IMG/VR virus record: IMGVR_UViG_3300023103_000010
Location: 1-34,014 of that record
DNA: 34,014 nt
Strand: one strand, 5' to 3'
Origin: a virus
Below the pieces are notes generated by a model. It was not told where the DNA came from, did not search any database, and saw nothing but the letters and a program-made list of their open reading frames with translations. Below are positions 7,480 to 14,180 of this stretch, piece after piece (within the stretch, counting starts at the first letter, position 1; every line of letters starts with the position of its first letter). The translations under genes were made by a program, and so were the position numbers.

Positions 7480-7841
7480 TGAACAAACTTACTTTGAGCC
7501 TGGGTGCCGCCGATGTGAAGGTATTGGCCTCTGTATTAGGTCACATTCTTGTTGGAACGGATGTGAAACAGCTAAAACAGGAACTGCGCGTTGACTACCT
7601 TTTGTTTGCTTGCGTTCACAAGTTTTTTAATAAACTGGATGCGAAAAACAAAGAAATAATGTCGTTCGGCATTACACCTGGTAAGCTTGTCAAAATCAGT
7701 ATGGAGCGACATGAGGCACTTGCTTTTTTCTTCCTGACTGAGGAAAGTGATGAAGTAAGCTATTTGCCCTCGATCCCGGATTCCACCGCTAATTTGATCC
7801 GTGAAATTCGGACTGGTGTACATAAACAATTTTTGATATAG
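7479..7841 (+). CDS. Hypothetical protein, 120 aa
   Basis: Unrecognised soluble protein with alternating helices (AADVKVLASVLGHILVGTDV; LFACVHKFFNKLDAK) and a short C-terminal tail. It is translationally coupled to the gene before it and followed after two bases by the next. Nothing in it points to a specific activity. Confidence 0.65.
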   Translation: MNKLTLSLGAADVKVLASVLGHILVGTDVKQLKQELRVDYLLFACVHKFFNKLDAKNKEIMSFGITPGKLVKISMERHEALAFFFLTEESDEVSYLPSIPDSTANLIREIRTGVHKQFLI

Positions 7842-7843
7842 CT

Positions 7844-8275
7844 ATGCATGTTCTCGATCAATGGCACTGGGTCAAAATTCTAATTCTAAATGATCGTCGT
7901 GAAATTATTTATCACAAGTTTTGGGGTAAGCTCCCTTGGAGTACTAGGCTAAAATTCAACTGGTATTTTCGATACCGGGCCGCATTACTCCAAGTACAGT
8001 ACCCTAAATTGGAAGTTGAGTTGAGTTGGGGAAACTTGCCTGTAACTGACGTGAATTTATTGCATAAACGATGGAATGACCGGGTTAGAGCGAAAAGGTC
8101 AAAAATTACAGAGATTAAAAACAAGCTTAACGCCGCCCGGAACACATGGGATTTGATATTCCCTATTGAAGATGATCCATTTTACATAAAGTGCCTGGAA
8201 AAACTTTCCAAAAAAGAAGATGAACTAATTGAGTTCTTACTCGAAGAACCTAAAATCACAGAATCAAATGAGTAA
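7844..8275 (+). CDS. Hypothetical protein with C-terminal coiled coil, 143 aa
   Basis: The N-terminal half is rich in Trp, Tyr and Arg (WGKLPWSTRLKFNWYFRYR) and the C-terminal half contains charged helices (RSKITEIKNKLNAARN; KCLEKLSKKEDELIEFLL) that probably form a coiled coil. No family was recognised. Its end overlaps the following gene by 8 bases. Confidence 0.65.
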   Translation: MHVLDQWHWVKILILNDRREIIYHKFWGKLPWSTRLKFNWYFRYRAALLQVQYPKLEVELSWGNLPVTDVNLLHKRWNDRVRAKRSKITEIKNKLNAARNTWDLIFPIEDDPFYIKCLEKLSKKEDELIEFLLEEPKITESNE

Positions 8276-8717
8276 ATATTTAGTGACCCGCAAGGATGAT
8301 GATGGTAAGGCTATTACAATGACTTTCGAATTTGGAGACGATCAGTTTAAGTTCTTGATCAGCTGGAAAGTACAAGGTGAATGGCCGCTTTGGTTTTGGC
8401 GGGATATATGGAAGTATCCGCCATTGGCCGAGGCCGAACTATTGAAATGGGGACAGCCAAATACGACGATTGAAAAAGTAGCTGACGATCTTTCTTTTGC
8501 AGCATTTTGGGCAGCGTATAAAAATAGCCTGGGAGACAAAAAGAAAGCCCAAAAATTGTGGGAACTGATGCCAGACGAGGATAAGATTGCTGCTTTAATA
8601 TCATTACCAAAATATCATTACTGGCTGGCTTGCAAGAATGGAATTGAACAATTGCATGCAACTACTTACTTGAATCAACGGCGTTGGGAGAACGATTATA
8701 CAATTAAAAAGAATTGA
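8268..8717 (+). CDS. Protein with phage replication-protein-like C-terminal domain
   Basis: From ATG 8268 the product has 149 aa; a TTG 13 codons upstream is less likely. Residues about 78-143 read FAAFWAAYKNSLGDKKKAQKLW ... LPKYHYWLACK ... ATTYLNQRRWEND. The pattern FWxxY...K.A...W, then a run of helices, then a (T/S)TxLNxRRWExE end is shared by the C-termini of many phage replication/helicase-loader proteins (O-like, DnaD-like). It may recruit the host replisome to transposition intermediates. The N-terminal half is unlike any loader I know, so the role is inferred. Confidence 0.6.
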   Translation: MSKYLVTRKDDDGKAITMTFEFGDDQFKFLISWKVQGEWPLWFWRDIWKYPPLAEAELLKWGQPNTTIEKVADDLSFAAFWAAYKNSLGDKKKAQKLWELMPDEDKIAALISLPKYHYWLACKNGIEQLHATTYLNQRRWENDYTIKKN

Positions 8718-8719
8718 TT

Positions 8720-9280
8720 ATGGCAAAGAAAACAAAGGCCGTAGAAGGCGAAGTAAAGAAAAATAGTTTGCCAGCCGAGGTGTTGGCAATGACTCCAAAA
8801 AAGGTTTTAACCAGGTTCAATCCGGTTATGAAGGATTTAGAAAGCCTAATGAAAAACCGTAGTTATATTGATTGTAGAACTATGAAGCAAAAACAAGTTT
8901 ATTATAGTCAAATCGTTAAGATTATAAATTTCTTTCATGGTGAAATGTGCAAATTTTTTATTGATTTTTATTTAGAAACCACTACAAATACGCATCATGA
9001 AAATTTTGAATTGAGCCTCTCTATTTACAATTATGCAGAGTTCACCGTATCTGATAAAAAGACCTATATTGAAATTTGGGGAAGTTCGAAAAAGTGGATT
9101 AAAACCAGCAATCTTGATTCAGATAGTGATATTTTCACGTTACAGGAAGTAAAGAAACGCCTTGAACTACTGCTCGAATGGCATGCTGTATTACATTATT
9201 ATGCCGCCAGGGTTGAAAGTAAGGAAAAGCCTGTTGATTTGCTATGGTATGAGATTAACGGTGCGGAGGTTGTTTTTTAA
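8720..9280 (+). CDS. Hypothetical protein, 186 aa
   Basis: Unrecognised. It begins with a lysine-rich tail (MAKKTKAVEGEVKKN), followed by an aromatic and strand-rich region (IINFFHGEMCKFFIDFYLE; ELSLSIYNYAEFTVS) and a C-terminal helix. The middle of the gene is clearly more AT-rich than its neighbours, which may mark recent acquisition. The start is set at ATG 8720, just after the previous stop; a TTG at 8714 is possible. Confidence 0.65.
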   Translation: MAKKTKAVEGEVKKNSLPAEVLAMTPKKVLTRFNPVMKDLESLMKNRSYIDCRTMKQKQVYYSQIVKIINFFHGEMCKFFIDFYLETTTNTHHENFELSLSIYNYAEFTVSDKKTYIEIWGSSKKWIKTSNLDSDSDIFTLQEVKKRLELLLEWHAVLHYYAARVESKEKPVDLLWYEINGAEVVF

Positions 9281-9290
9281 TAAAATATGA

Positions 9291-9530
9291 ATGAATTTTA
9301 CGATTACCAAAACCCCTGATTATCAGTATATGCCGCGTGTTAAAAAACAAGAGGAAAGACGAGAGAGATTAAACCAAAGAAATGAAAAGATTCGTACTGC
9401 TTATATGAAAGCCTGGGGCCGTGGCTTCCGGACTGAAAAGATCATATCTGATCTGGTTGGGGAATTTTCTTTGGACTCTTATACGCTGGAAGCGATTGTG
9501 TTTAAAAAAGGGGTTTATAAAGAATTTTAG
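9291..9530 (+). CDS. Small basic HTH-like protein, candidate middle/late regulator
   Basis: A 79-aa basic protein, last gene of the early/middle operon. The N-terminal half is an Arg/Lys/Glu-rich helix (KKQEERRERLNQRNEKIR) and the C-terminal half reads like a helix-turn-helix ending in a recognition helix (FRTEKIISDLVGEFSLDSYTLEAIVF). In Mu this location carries Mor and C, the activators of middle and late transcription. The end of the operon just before a terminator fits such a role, but I could not match it to Mor itself. ATG 9291 is chosen because the ATG at 9286 leads to an immediate short frame. Confidence 0.5.
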   Translation: MNFTITKTPDYQYMPRVKKQEERRERLNQRNEKIRTAYMKAWGRGFRTEKIISDLVGEFSLDSYTLEAIVFKKGVYKEF

Positions 9531-9552
9531 TTAAATAGAGGAGGGTAAGTTT

Positions 9553-9585
9553 AAAGGCTCTGGCGGATCGTCAGAGCCTTTTTTT
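9553..9585 (+). terminator. Rho-independent terminator of early/middle operon
   Basis: Perfect 10-bp stem AAAGGCTCTG (9553-9562) with CAGAGCCTTT (9572-9581), extended inside by GCG/CGT pairs, followed by a run of T to 9585. It lies 22 bases after the last gene of the operon. Confidence 0.9.
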
Positions 9586-9640
9586 ATGAACTTTTTAAAT
9601 AAAAAATATGTAACACTAGGAATAATAAACTAAAATTAAT

Positions 9641-9880
9641 ATGGATGAAGCAATAGGTTTACTTATGATGGATGGGGGAATAGTATTTATTGACCCTCAA
9701 AGCCCGAGACAAGTTGTACCATTTCAAAATGGAAGTATAATTTATCTTGACTGTGGTGTTTGTACTTTGAGTTATGCTGTAAGAAGCAAGCCTAGGACCG
9801 TTGATACCTATTTAAATAATAGGATTCATCAGTTGTCCTATCCCACTCTGTATTCGCATCCTTCGCAGTATGAAAATTAA
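9641..9880 (+). CDS. Moron-like hypothetical protein between two terminators
   Basis: A 79-residue protein of unknown function, with a beta-rich N-terminal half (GGIVFIDPQS; GSIIYLDCGVCTLSYAV). It has no HTH or membrane segment. It stands alone: a strong terminator ends upstream at 9585 and another begins two bases after its stop, so it must have its own promoter in the AT-rich 9586-9640 leader. That organisation is typical of a moron expressed independently of the lytic cascade, possibly in the lysogen. Confidence 0.6.
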   Translation: MDEAIGLLMMDGGIVFIDPQSPRQVVPFQNGSIIYLDCGVCTLSYAVRSKPRTVDTYLNNRIHQLSYPTLYSHPSQYEN

Positions 9881-9881
9881 C

Positions 9882-9917
9882 AAAAAAGAGCCTGGGTGAT
9901 TGTCCAGGCTCTTTTTT
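9882..9917. terminator. Bidirectional terminator between convergent units
   Basis: A 14-bp perfect stem AAAAAAGAGCCTGG (9882-9895) with CCAGGCTCTTTTTT (9904-9917) and an 8-base loop. A-run on one side and T-run on the other let it stop the 9641 gene and the minus-strand late operon ending at 9941. Confidence 0.92.
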
Positions 9918-9940
9918 AAGGTGTTTTGAATTTTAGGTTT

Positions 9941-11050
9941 CTATTTTAACAACAATGATAGAAATCGAATCCCGGCAGGAGTTGACAGCCAAGGTGAAAG
10001 CGTGTTATTGAAAATTGCTCCGTGCCCTACTGCATTAGGATGTAACCCAGCACCATCACTGGAAAACATTGCTGCATCAGTTTTCGAAAAGGATGTTGAC
10101 AAATCTATTGCGAACAAATATGGATCATTGATTTCTGCAACAATTTCAGTGAGTGCAATAGCTTGTAAGTCAATGTTGGTAGCCCTTGCAGGATTTCCGC
10201 TTATAGATGTTAAACATGGTGGAGCTCCAAACATTATAACGGGAACTTTGGCTTCTGGCTGACTCAGCATCCTTAAAGCGTTATACTTCATATTAGCTTT
10301 ATAAGTAGCTAGTGCTACGCCTGTTGTGCTTGATGCATCATTTGTACCAAGATTAATTCCGAACATTGCATTATTCGACCATTTGTTCTCGTAATCTCCG
10401 TTCCTAAATTTAGTTTTATGGGTTTCTGTGGTCGAATTATTTTCTCCGTAAATATCACTTCTTACTTTTTTTCCAAGACTTCGTAGTTTATCTACAAATA
10501 GCCAATGATAGCAATCCATTTTGGAAACACCCACCAAATTCGAGATTGAATCCCCTTTAAATTTGCAGATCTTACCTTCGCGAAAATCATCCATGACTAA
10601 GTATGAGTCAGGCGCAGAAAAGGTCACTTCGGCAATATCAGTATCTGCCGCACTCCAACATTTCCTTACATAAGCTGTTATTGCTGCGCCCGACAACTTT
10701 AATATCCAATTATTTGGAATATAAAAAGGCTGATATGCTTCTAAATTATAGTCACCTATAATTGAAGCCCCAAGAGTTATTCGAATTGTAACCCGTTGTG
10801 TAGAACTAACACATAGATTTTTTATCAACCTGCCTTTTCCATCTGTCCCAAACGCTCCTATACTACCAATCAATAACCCATTAGCTGTGGAAGCATTAAT
10901 GAGTGCTTTTGTAGTATTTATAGCGTACGAGCCTGTCAATTGCCCTAGTACATCATATTTCGATGCATCAGGAGTGGGGTCATATAAATTTTTATTAAAA
11001 ACATCAATATTAACACCCGGAGCATTTCCTATTGGAACAAAATTTGCCAT
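9941..11050 (-). CDS. Tail-fibre protein with SGNH/GDSL hydrolase domain
   Basis: 369 aa. The N-terminal about 150 residues are strand-rich and probably attach to the virion. From about 160 an SGNH hydrolase domain follows: block I FKGDSIS (S168), block III GINLGTND (N237), block V SSDGAGLHPN (D332, H337). Such domains in phage fibres deacetylate or de-esterify surface polysaccharide during adsorption. It is the last gene of the minus-strand operon, overlapping the collagen-like gene at its start codon. The D-to-H spacing in block V is two longer than in the common DxxH form, so the exact catalytic Asp is open. Confidence 0.8.
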   Translation of the reverse strand: MANFVPIGNAPGVNIDVFNKNLYDPTPDASKYDVLGQLTGSYAINTTKALINASTANGLLIGSIGAFGTDGKGRLIKNLCVSSTQRVTIRITLGASIIGDYNLEAYQPFYIPNNWILKLSGAAITAYVRKCWSAADTDIAEVTFSAPDSYLVMDDFREGKICKFKGDSISNLVGVSKMDCYHWLFVDKLRSLGKKVRSDIYGENNSTTETHKTKFRNGDYENKWSNNAMFGINLGTNDASSTTGVALATYKANMKYNALRMLSQPEAKVPVIMFGAPPCLTSISGNPARATNIDLQAIALTEIVAEINDPYLFAIDLSTSFSKTDAAMFSSDGAGLHPNAVGHGAIFNNTLSPWLSTPAGIRFLSLLLK

Positions 11051-11412
11051 TAATTAAAAGTTGGTTGCCATTGTGAAGGGGTAATCCCCAAATATCTTAG
11101 TGTTCTCCCATCCCATGTGTATGGTACTTCAATTGCATCGTCTGTATCAAGCTCAACCGTGAAAGATCTCGGTTTGTATTGTTGGAGAAGTGCCGCCATT
11201 GCGGCGAATGTTGACACAATTACTGGTAACGTACTTATTGCCAATTGTGCTGATTGTTGAGCATCGTTCTTTGCTTGAATAAGTTCAGCTGTCAAAGTGC
11301 CAGTTGGCCCAATTGGTCCTGGAACGCCCTGTTCACCTGGTACACCTTGTGGCCCTTGAAAAAGAACTGGTACATCAATCTTGCCCTCATCTACTTCTAT
11401 TACTATGCGCAT
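11050..11412 (-). CDS. Short fibre protein with collagen-like repeat
   Basis: 120 aa. A short beta segment is followed by a collagen-like G-x-y run (residues about 20-37, GPQGVPGEQGVPGPIGPTG), a helix rich in Ala and Gln, and a C-terminal Trp-containing domain. Collagen-like repeats trimerise phage fibres. Its stop overlaps the start of the SGNH fibre gene and its start is two bases after the BppU-like gene, so the three probably form one adsorption apparatus. The repeat is plain; the fibre role follows from context. Confidence 0.75.
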   Translation of the reverse strand: MRIVIEVDEGKIDVPVLFQGPQGVPGEQGVPGPIGPTGTLTAELIQAKNDAQQSAQLAISTLPVIVSTFAAMAALLQQYKPRSFTVELDTDDAIEVPYTWDGRTLRYLGITPSQWQPTFN

Positions 11413-11414
11413 AT

Positions 11415-11759
11415 TTAAATTTGTGTTGAGTCTTTAATTATTTCAAATGGTCCGTAATAAAGGGTGTTGGTATTACCGTCCGTGGTAAACTGAATGTCAT
11501 AAATGAACTTACCAGGCCGTACCAACATCGCACTTGCTGTCTGGTGAAAAGTGACGTCCTGACCTTCAATGTTGATCGTGTCATTATCACTGTTAAAAGT
11601 CAAAATAGCGGCTTCGGGAATGTCACCTGATGGCCGGACTTGCATTGTGATCCGGGTATCAGGTTTGATTTCATAAGCCGGGGAAATTCCAAATGTGATC
11701 AGGAAAGTGTCACCCCGGACCACATCCAAAAAATCAATTCTTTGCGGTCTGTAAATCAT
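11415..11759 (-). CDS. BppU-like baseplate/fibre adaptor domain protein
   Basis: 114 aa, a single beta-sandwich-like domain with the features of the N-terminal domain of BppU-type phage upper-baseplate proteins: a start like DVVRGDTFLITFGI, a conserved-looking strand pattern, and a GKFIYDIQFTTDG ... YYGPFEIIKD ending. It probably links fibres to the tail. The start overlaps the preceding lipoprotein gene by 26 bases. Confidence 0.6.
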   Translation of the reverse strand: MIYRPQRIDFLDVVRGDTFLITFGISPAYEIKPDTRITMQVRPSGDIPEAAILTFNSDNDTINIEGQDVTFHQTASAMLVRPGKFIYDIQFTTDGNTNTLYYGPFEIIKDSTQI

Positions 11760-12180
11760 AGTTGGGCTTGTGAAAGAAAAGGATGGCTAATAATCCTAGG
11801 CACATTAAAAGAAATGAGGCAGTGATCAGGAAGGCCGTTTTATACCAGGGAGCTACGCCCCATTTTATCACTTTCGCTGGCACTTTTACTGGTACAAGCT
11901 TGGTAACTGTGATCGTATCACATTGCGCCTGAACGGTCGTAATGGTGTGGGTACGTTCAAAAATCACCTTGGCTCTGCCTTGCTGTACTTCCTTGTACAG
12001 GTAAGTCGTATCAGTTTTGAAACTGGTAATTACGCTGTCCCTGGGAACGAGTACAGATACCGGAATGGTAACCCGGATTGTATCGCTTACGGTGTTTCCA
12101 AACTTGCGTGCACATTTCTCGTAGGTCACGCAGGAAGTGGCTGCCAGGACTAAAATCAGGAACAGGATCTTGTTTTTCAT
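11734..12180 (-). CDS. Lipoprotein with C-terminal membrane anchor, candidate unimolecular spanin
   Basis: 148 aa. The N-terminus is a lipoprotein signal (hydrophobic ILFLILVLAATS, lipobox ending at C17). Residues about 28-105 are strand-rich with many Thr and Val. Residues 114-136 (TAFLITASFLLMCLGLLAIL) form a clear C-terminal membrane helix with a short tail. An outer-membrane lipid anchor joined by a strand-rich periplasmic domain to an inner-membrane helix is the defining design of unimolecular spanins such as T1 gp11, which fuse the two membranes in the last step of lysis. The start overlaps the neck gene (ATGA). Homologous-looking lipoproteins are usually left as hypothetical in Bacteroidota phages. 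Confidence 0.6.
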   Translation of the reverse strand: MKNKILFLILVLAATSCVTYEKCARKFGNTVSDTIRVTIPVSVLVPRDSVITSFKTDTTYLYKEVQQGRAKVIFERTHTITTVQAQCDTITVTKLVPVKVPAKVIKWGVAPWYKTAFLITASFLLMCLGLLAILFFHKPNYDLQTAKN

Positions 12181-12659
12181 TGTGGAATTTGGATTGTGGT
12201 GGATAATGTGCCGGTGATGTCCGGGGCGGGTTTTGGGATGGTTTTAATTGGTTTAGTCTGGTATAAGTTCAGTTCAAAAGTTTGTTCGGCCACATAAAAA
12301 CTTTCGGTAAAATAGTCCATGCTGCCGCGCCTGTCACCAATGGCCGGGTGCCCTGAAAGTTGTTCGTAAAGTGTGTCTGATAGCTGTTCAAATATTTCGT
12401 ATTCGTTCCAATCGGCTCCTTCGTGCGTGGCCGATGGCAGGCTAAAAATGAGTTTGACAGTTACCAAGGATATTCCAGACTGATTGCCCCTTGATAAACC
12501 TTTCCATTCAATTTTGTCAAAGTCTATAAGAGCGCCAGGCGTTATGATGCTATTGTAGCTTGCGGTATTTTCGAGCTGTCCTTTGTCTCGGTCTATCCAG
12601 GTTAAATCTGGTATGGTATCCCTGATGTGTTTTGCGAGTTGGCGGAAGGTTAAATACAT
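12177..12659 (-). CDS. Mu gp37-like neck/tail-terminator protein
   Basis: 160 aa. It has the size, order and fold pattern of small neck proteins that cap phage tails: an N-terminal helix (FRQLAKHIRDTIPDL), then IDRDKGQLEN and strand-rich segments (GISLVTVKLIFSL), a helix with EYEIFEQLSDTLYEQL, and a final strand. It lies between the gpG-like gene and the spanin candidate. Sequence similarity to Mu gp37 (DUF1834) is weak by eye, so the assignment rests mainly on position and pattern. Confidence 0.6.
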   Translation of the reverse strand: MYLTFRQLAKHIRDTIPDLTWIDRDKGQLENTASYNSIITPGALIDFDKIEWKGLSRGNQSGISLVTVKLIFSLPSATHEGADWNEYEIFEQLSDTLYEQLSGHPAIGDRRGSMDYFTESFYVAEQTFELNLYQTKPIKTIPKPAPDITGTLSTTIQIPQ

Positions 12660-12804
12660 GGTATGTTAGTTGAAATTCTTGGTAATAATCGGCTGTCAAG
12701 GTCTCGATTTTGAAAGACAGTACTGGCGGCGGTGGTTCTGGCGGCTCATCATGAATAAACAAAAACGGAGAGTCGTGACAGATGTAAAGAATATATCTGC
12801 TCAT
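12550..12804 (-). CDS. Possible small overlapping gene, proline-rich
   Basis: An 84-aa frame whose ATG overlaps the gpG stop (ATGA) and whose 3' part overlaps the neck gene by 110 bases in another frame. The first 48 residues, with HDEPPEPPPPV, cover the only otherwise unassigned stretch of the block (12660-12800). The overlapping tail is basic and looks uncoded. It is probably translated by coupling, but I cannot name it. Confidence 0.4.
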   Translation of the reverse strand: MSRYILYICHDSPFLFIHDEPPEPPPPVLSFKIETLTADYYQEFQLTYHVFNLPPTRKTHQGYHTRFNLDRPRQRTARKYRKLQ

Positions 12805-13334
12805 CGGTTCATGAGACGGTCTAAACGTTTGGTAATCTTTTCAACTATCTTTTCTTCAAGCTTTTTCGAAGGTCCCATAAACTGACGTTTAGGCATTTGG
12901 AATGAGCTTTCCTTGAAGCTGAATCCCTTCCCGGCTGTCGTGCCTGGTGCAAAACGGTTGTTTGTGCCACGGTTCCGTACAAATGTTTCTGACCTGGCAC
13001 CTTTTGAAACCGTTCCTCCTTCGTTGTGAACCTGGGCATAAGGCCGGTCATTTTTGAAGGTTACACCATTATAATCTGCATTCCAGTCTACGGCGTCGCC
13101 CAAATGCCCCTGGTTGGTAAGAATTCCAGGGGTGCTGCCGTTTGCCCTGGTTTTATTTTTGATCGTAGACGGCTTTAAATCCTCCCATTTCTGCAAAGTT
13201 TCGTCGGTAAACCCTTCATCCTGAAAACTCTTTTTAAAGTGCTTTGTACCTTCAATCCCCATTATCCTGATAGCGTCATCCTTCATCAGGTTTTCAACCT
13301 GGGCGGCTACCTCCCTCATTTCGTTTGGTGACAT
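12801..13334 (-). CDS. Virion morphogenesis protein, Mu gpG / P2 gpS-like
   Basis: 177 aa. Features of the phage virion morphogenesis family are present: an N-terminal helix (MREVAAQVENLMKDDAIRI), the FQDEGFTDETLQKWEDLKP segment, LTNQGHLGDAV, an AQVHNEGG motif and MPKRQFMGPS near the C-terminus. Members act in tail completion or head-tail joining. Its 5' end overlaps the gpF-like gene by 41 bases, as in Mu-type phages where F and G are adjacent. Confidence 0.85.
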   Translation of the reverse strand: MSPNEMREVAAQVENLMKDDAIRIMGIEGTKHFKKSFQDEGFTDETLQKWEDLKPSTIKNKTRANGSTPGILTNQGHLGDAVDWNADYNGVTFKNDRPYAQVHNEGGTVSKGARSETFVRNRGTNNRFAPGTTAGKGFSFKESSFQMPKRQFMGPSKKLEEKIVEKITKRLDRLMNR

Positions 13335-14151
13335 ATTGTTTGGCTTTTTTCATGACAAATTTTAGTTCTTCCGGCGTCAGTTTTGCGATATACGGATGGC
13401 TATCACTGAACAATTGACCAGTCATTCCAGGGTTATTATCAAGCCCTGGTGACGATTCAATATCTTCCGGCACGCTGCCTTCTGGATCATCATCCGTTGG
13501 CTCTACACCACATTGGCAAGCATAGCGACTTGGAGGGTAATGCTTAATCCAAAATTTATCCTGAATAGGCTTGATGATGCCCCAGAATACTTTGTGCTCC
13601 TCCGATGGTGTGGCAGCCCGTGAAGGCGTATATTTAAGATTTGGGTACAGGTCGGCATTAGCTTCAATCTTTTTCCATTGGACGGCAGCAGTTGCTTTCT
13701 TTATGCCGGTGTTGTACTCTACTTTCAGCCAATTCTGATTATAGTTTTCGTCAATGGATTTACTTAAAGTTTGAAATTCCTCCCAGTTACGTGTTTTGCC
13801 GTCTGGCCGAACTAACAATGAAGCTAGTTCTTTGGCCTGCTGTAAGGACTTCGCCGCTGAAAAAATAGCGGTTGACTGTCTTAGTTGTTCAGCTAGTTCG
13901 TAGTTGGGTTGACCATAGCTAATTTTGCCAGAACCTACATTTACAGCCTCTTCCAAAACCGCGTAAGTGATTTCCATCAGGTCAGGATCAACATCGGGCT
14001 TGCGTGTGTCGAAAATCCGTTTTAAGGCTTTTCCAAACAGTTCTTTAATGTTTAGAAAGCTTGGTAGCTCGTATTCTTTGTTACTTGCTGCCAGGTGCAG
14101 CATGCCGTGATCATGACCAGCATAGTACAGCTTATCCAGTTCAATTGCCAT
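13294..14151 (-). CDS. Head morphogenesis protein, Mu gpF / SPP1 gp7 type
   Basis: 285 aa. The signature of the SPP1 gp7/Mu F family lies in the middle: NWLKVEYNTGIKKATAA, KYTPSRAATPSEEHKVFWG, then DKFWIKHYPPSRYACQCGVE, with the two Cys near the PPSRYxCxC end. These minor capsid proteins bind the portal and are present in a few copies in the head. It follows the portal gene by 29 bases, as expected. Confidence 0.88.
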   Translation of the reverse strand: MAIELDKLYYAGHDHGMLHLAASNKEYELPSFLNIKELFGKALKRIFDTRKPDVDPDLMEITYAVLEEAVNVGSGKISYGQPNYELAEQLRQSTAIFSAAKSLQQAKELASLLVRPDGKTRNWEEFQTLSKSIDENYNQNWLKVEYNTGIKKATAAVQWKKIEANADLYPNLKYTPSRAATPSEEHKVFWGIIKPIQDKFWIKHYPPSRYACQCGVEPTDDDPEGSVPEDIESSPGLDNNPGMTGQLFSDSHPYIAKLTPEELKFVMKKAKQYVTKRNEGGSRPG

Positions 14152-14180
14152 GTTGATTACAGGCCCGTGCGGTGACGGGC

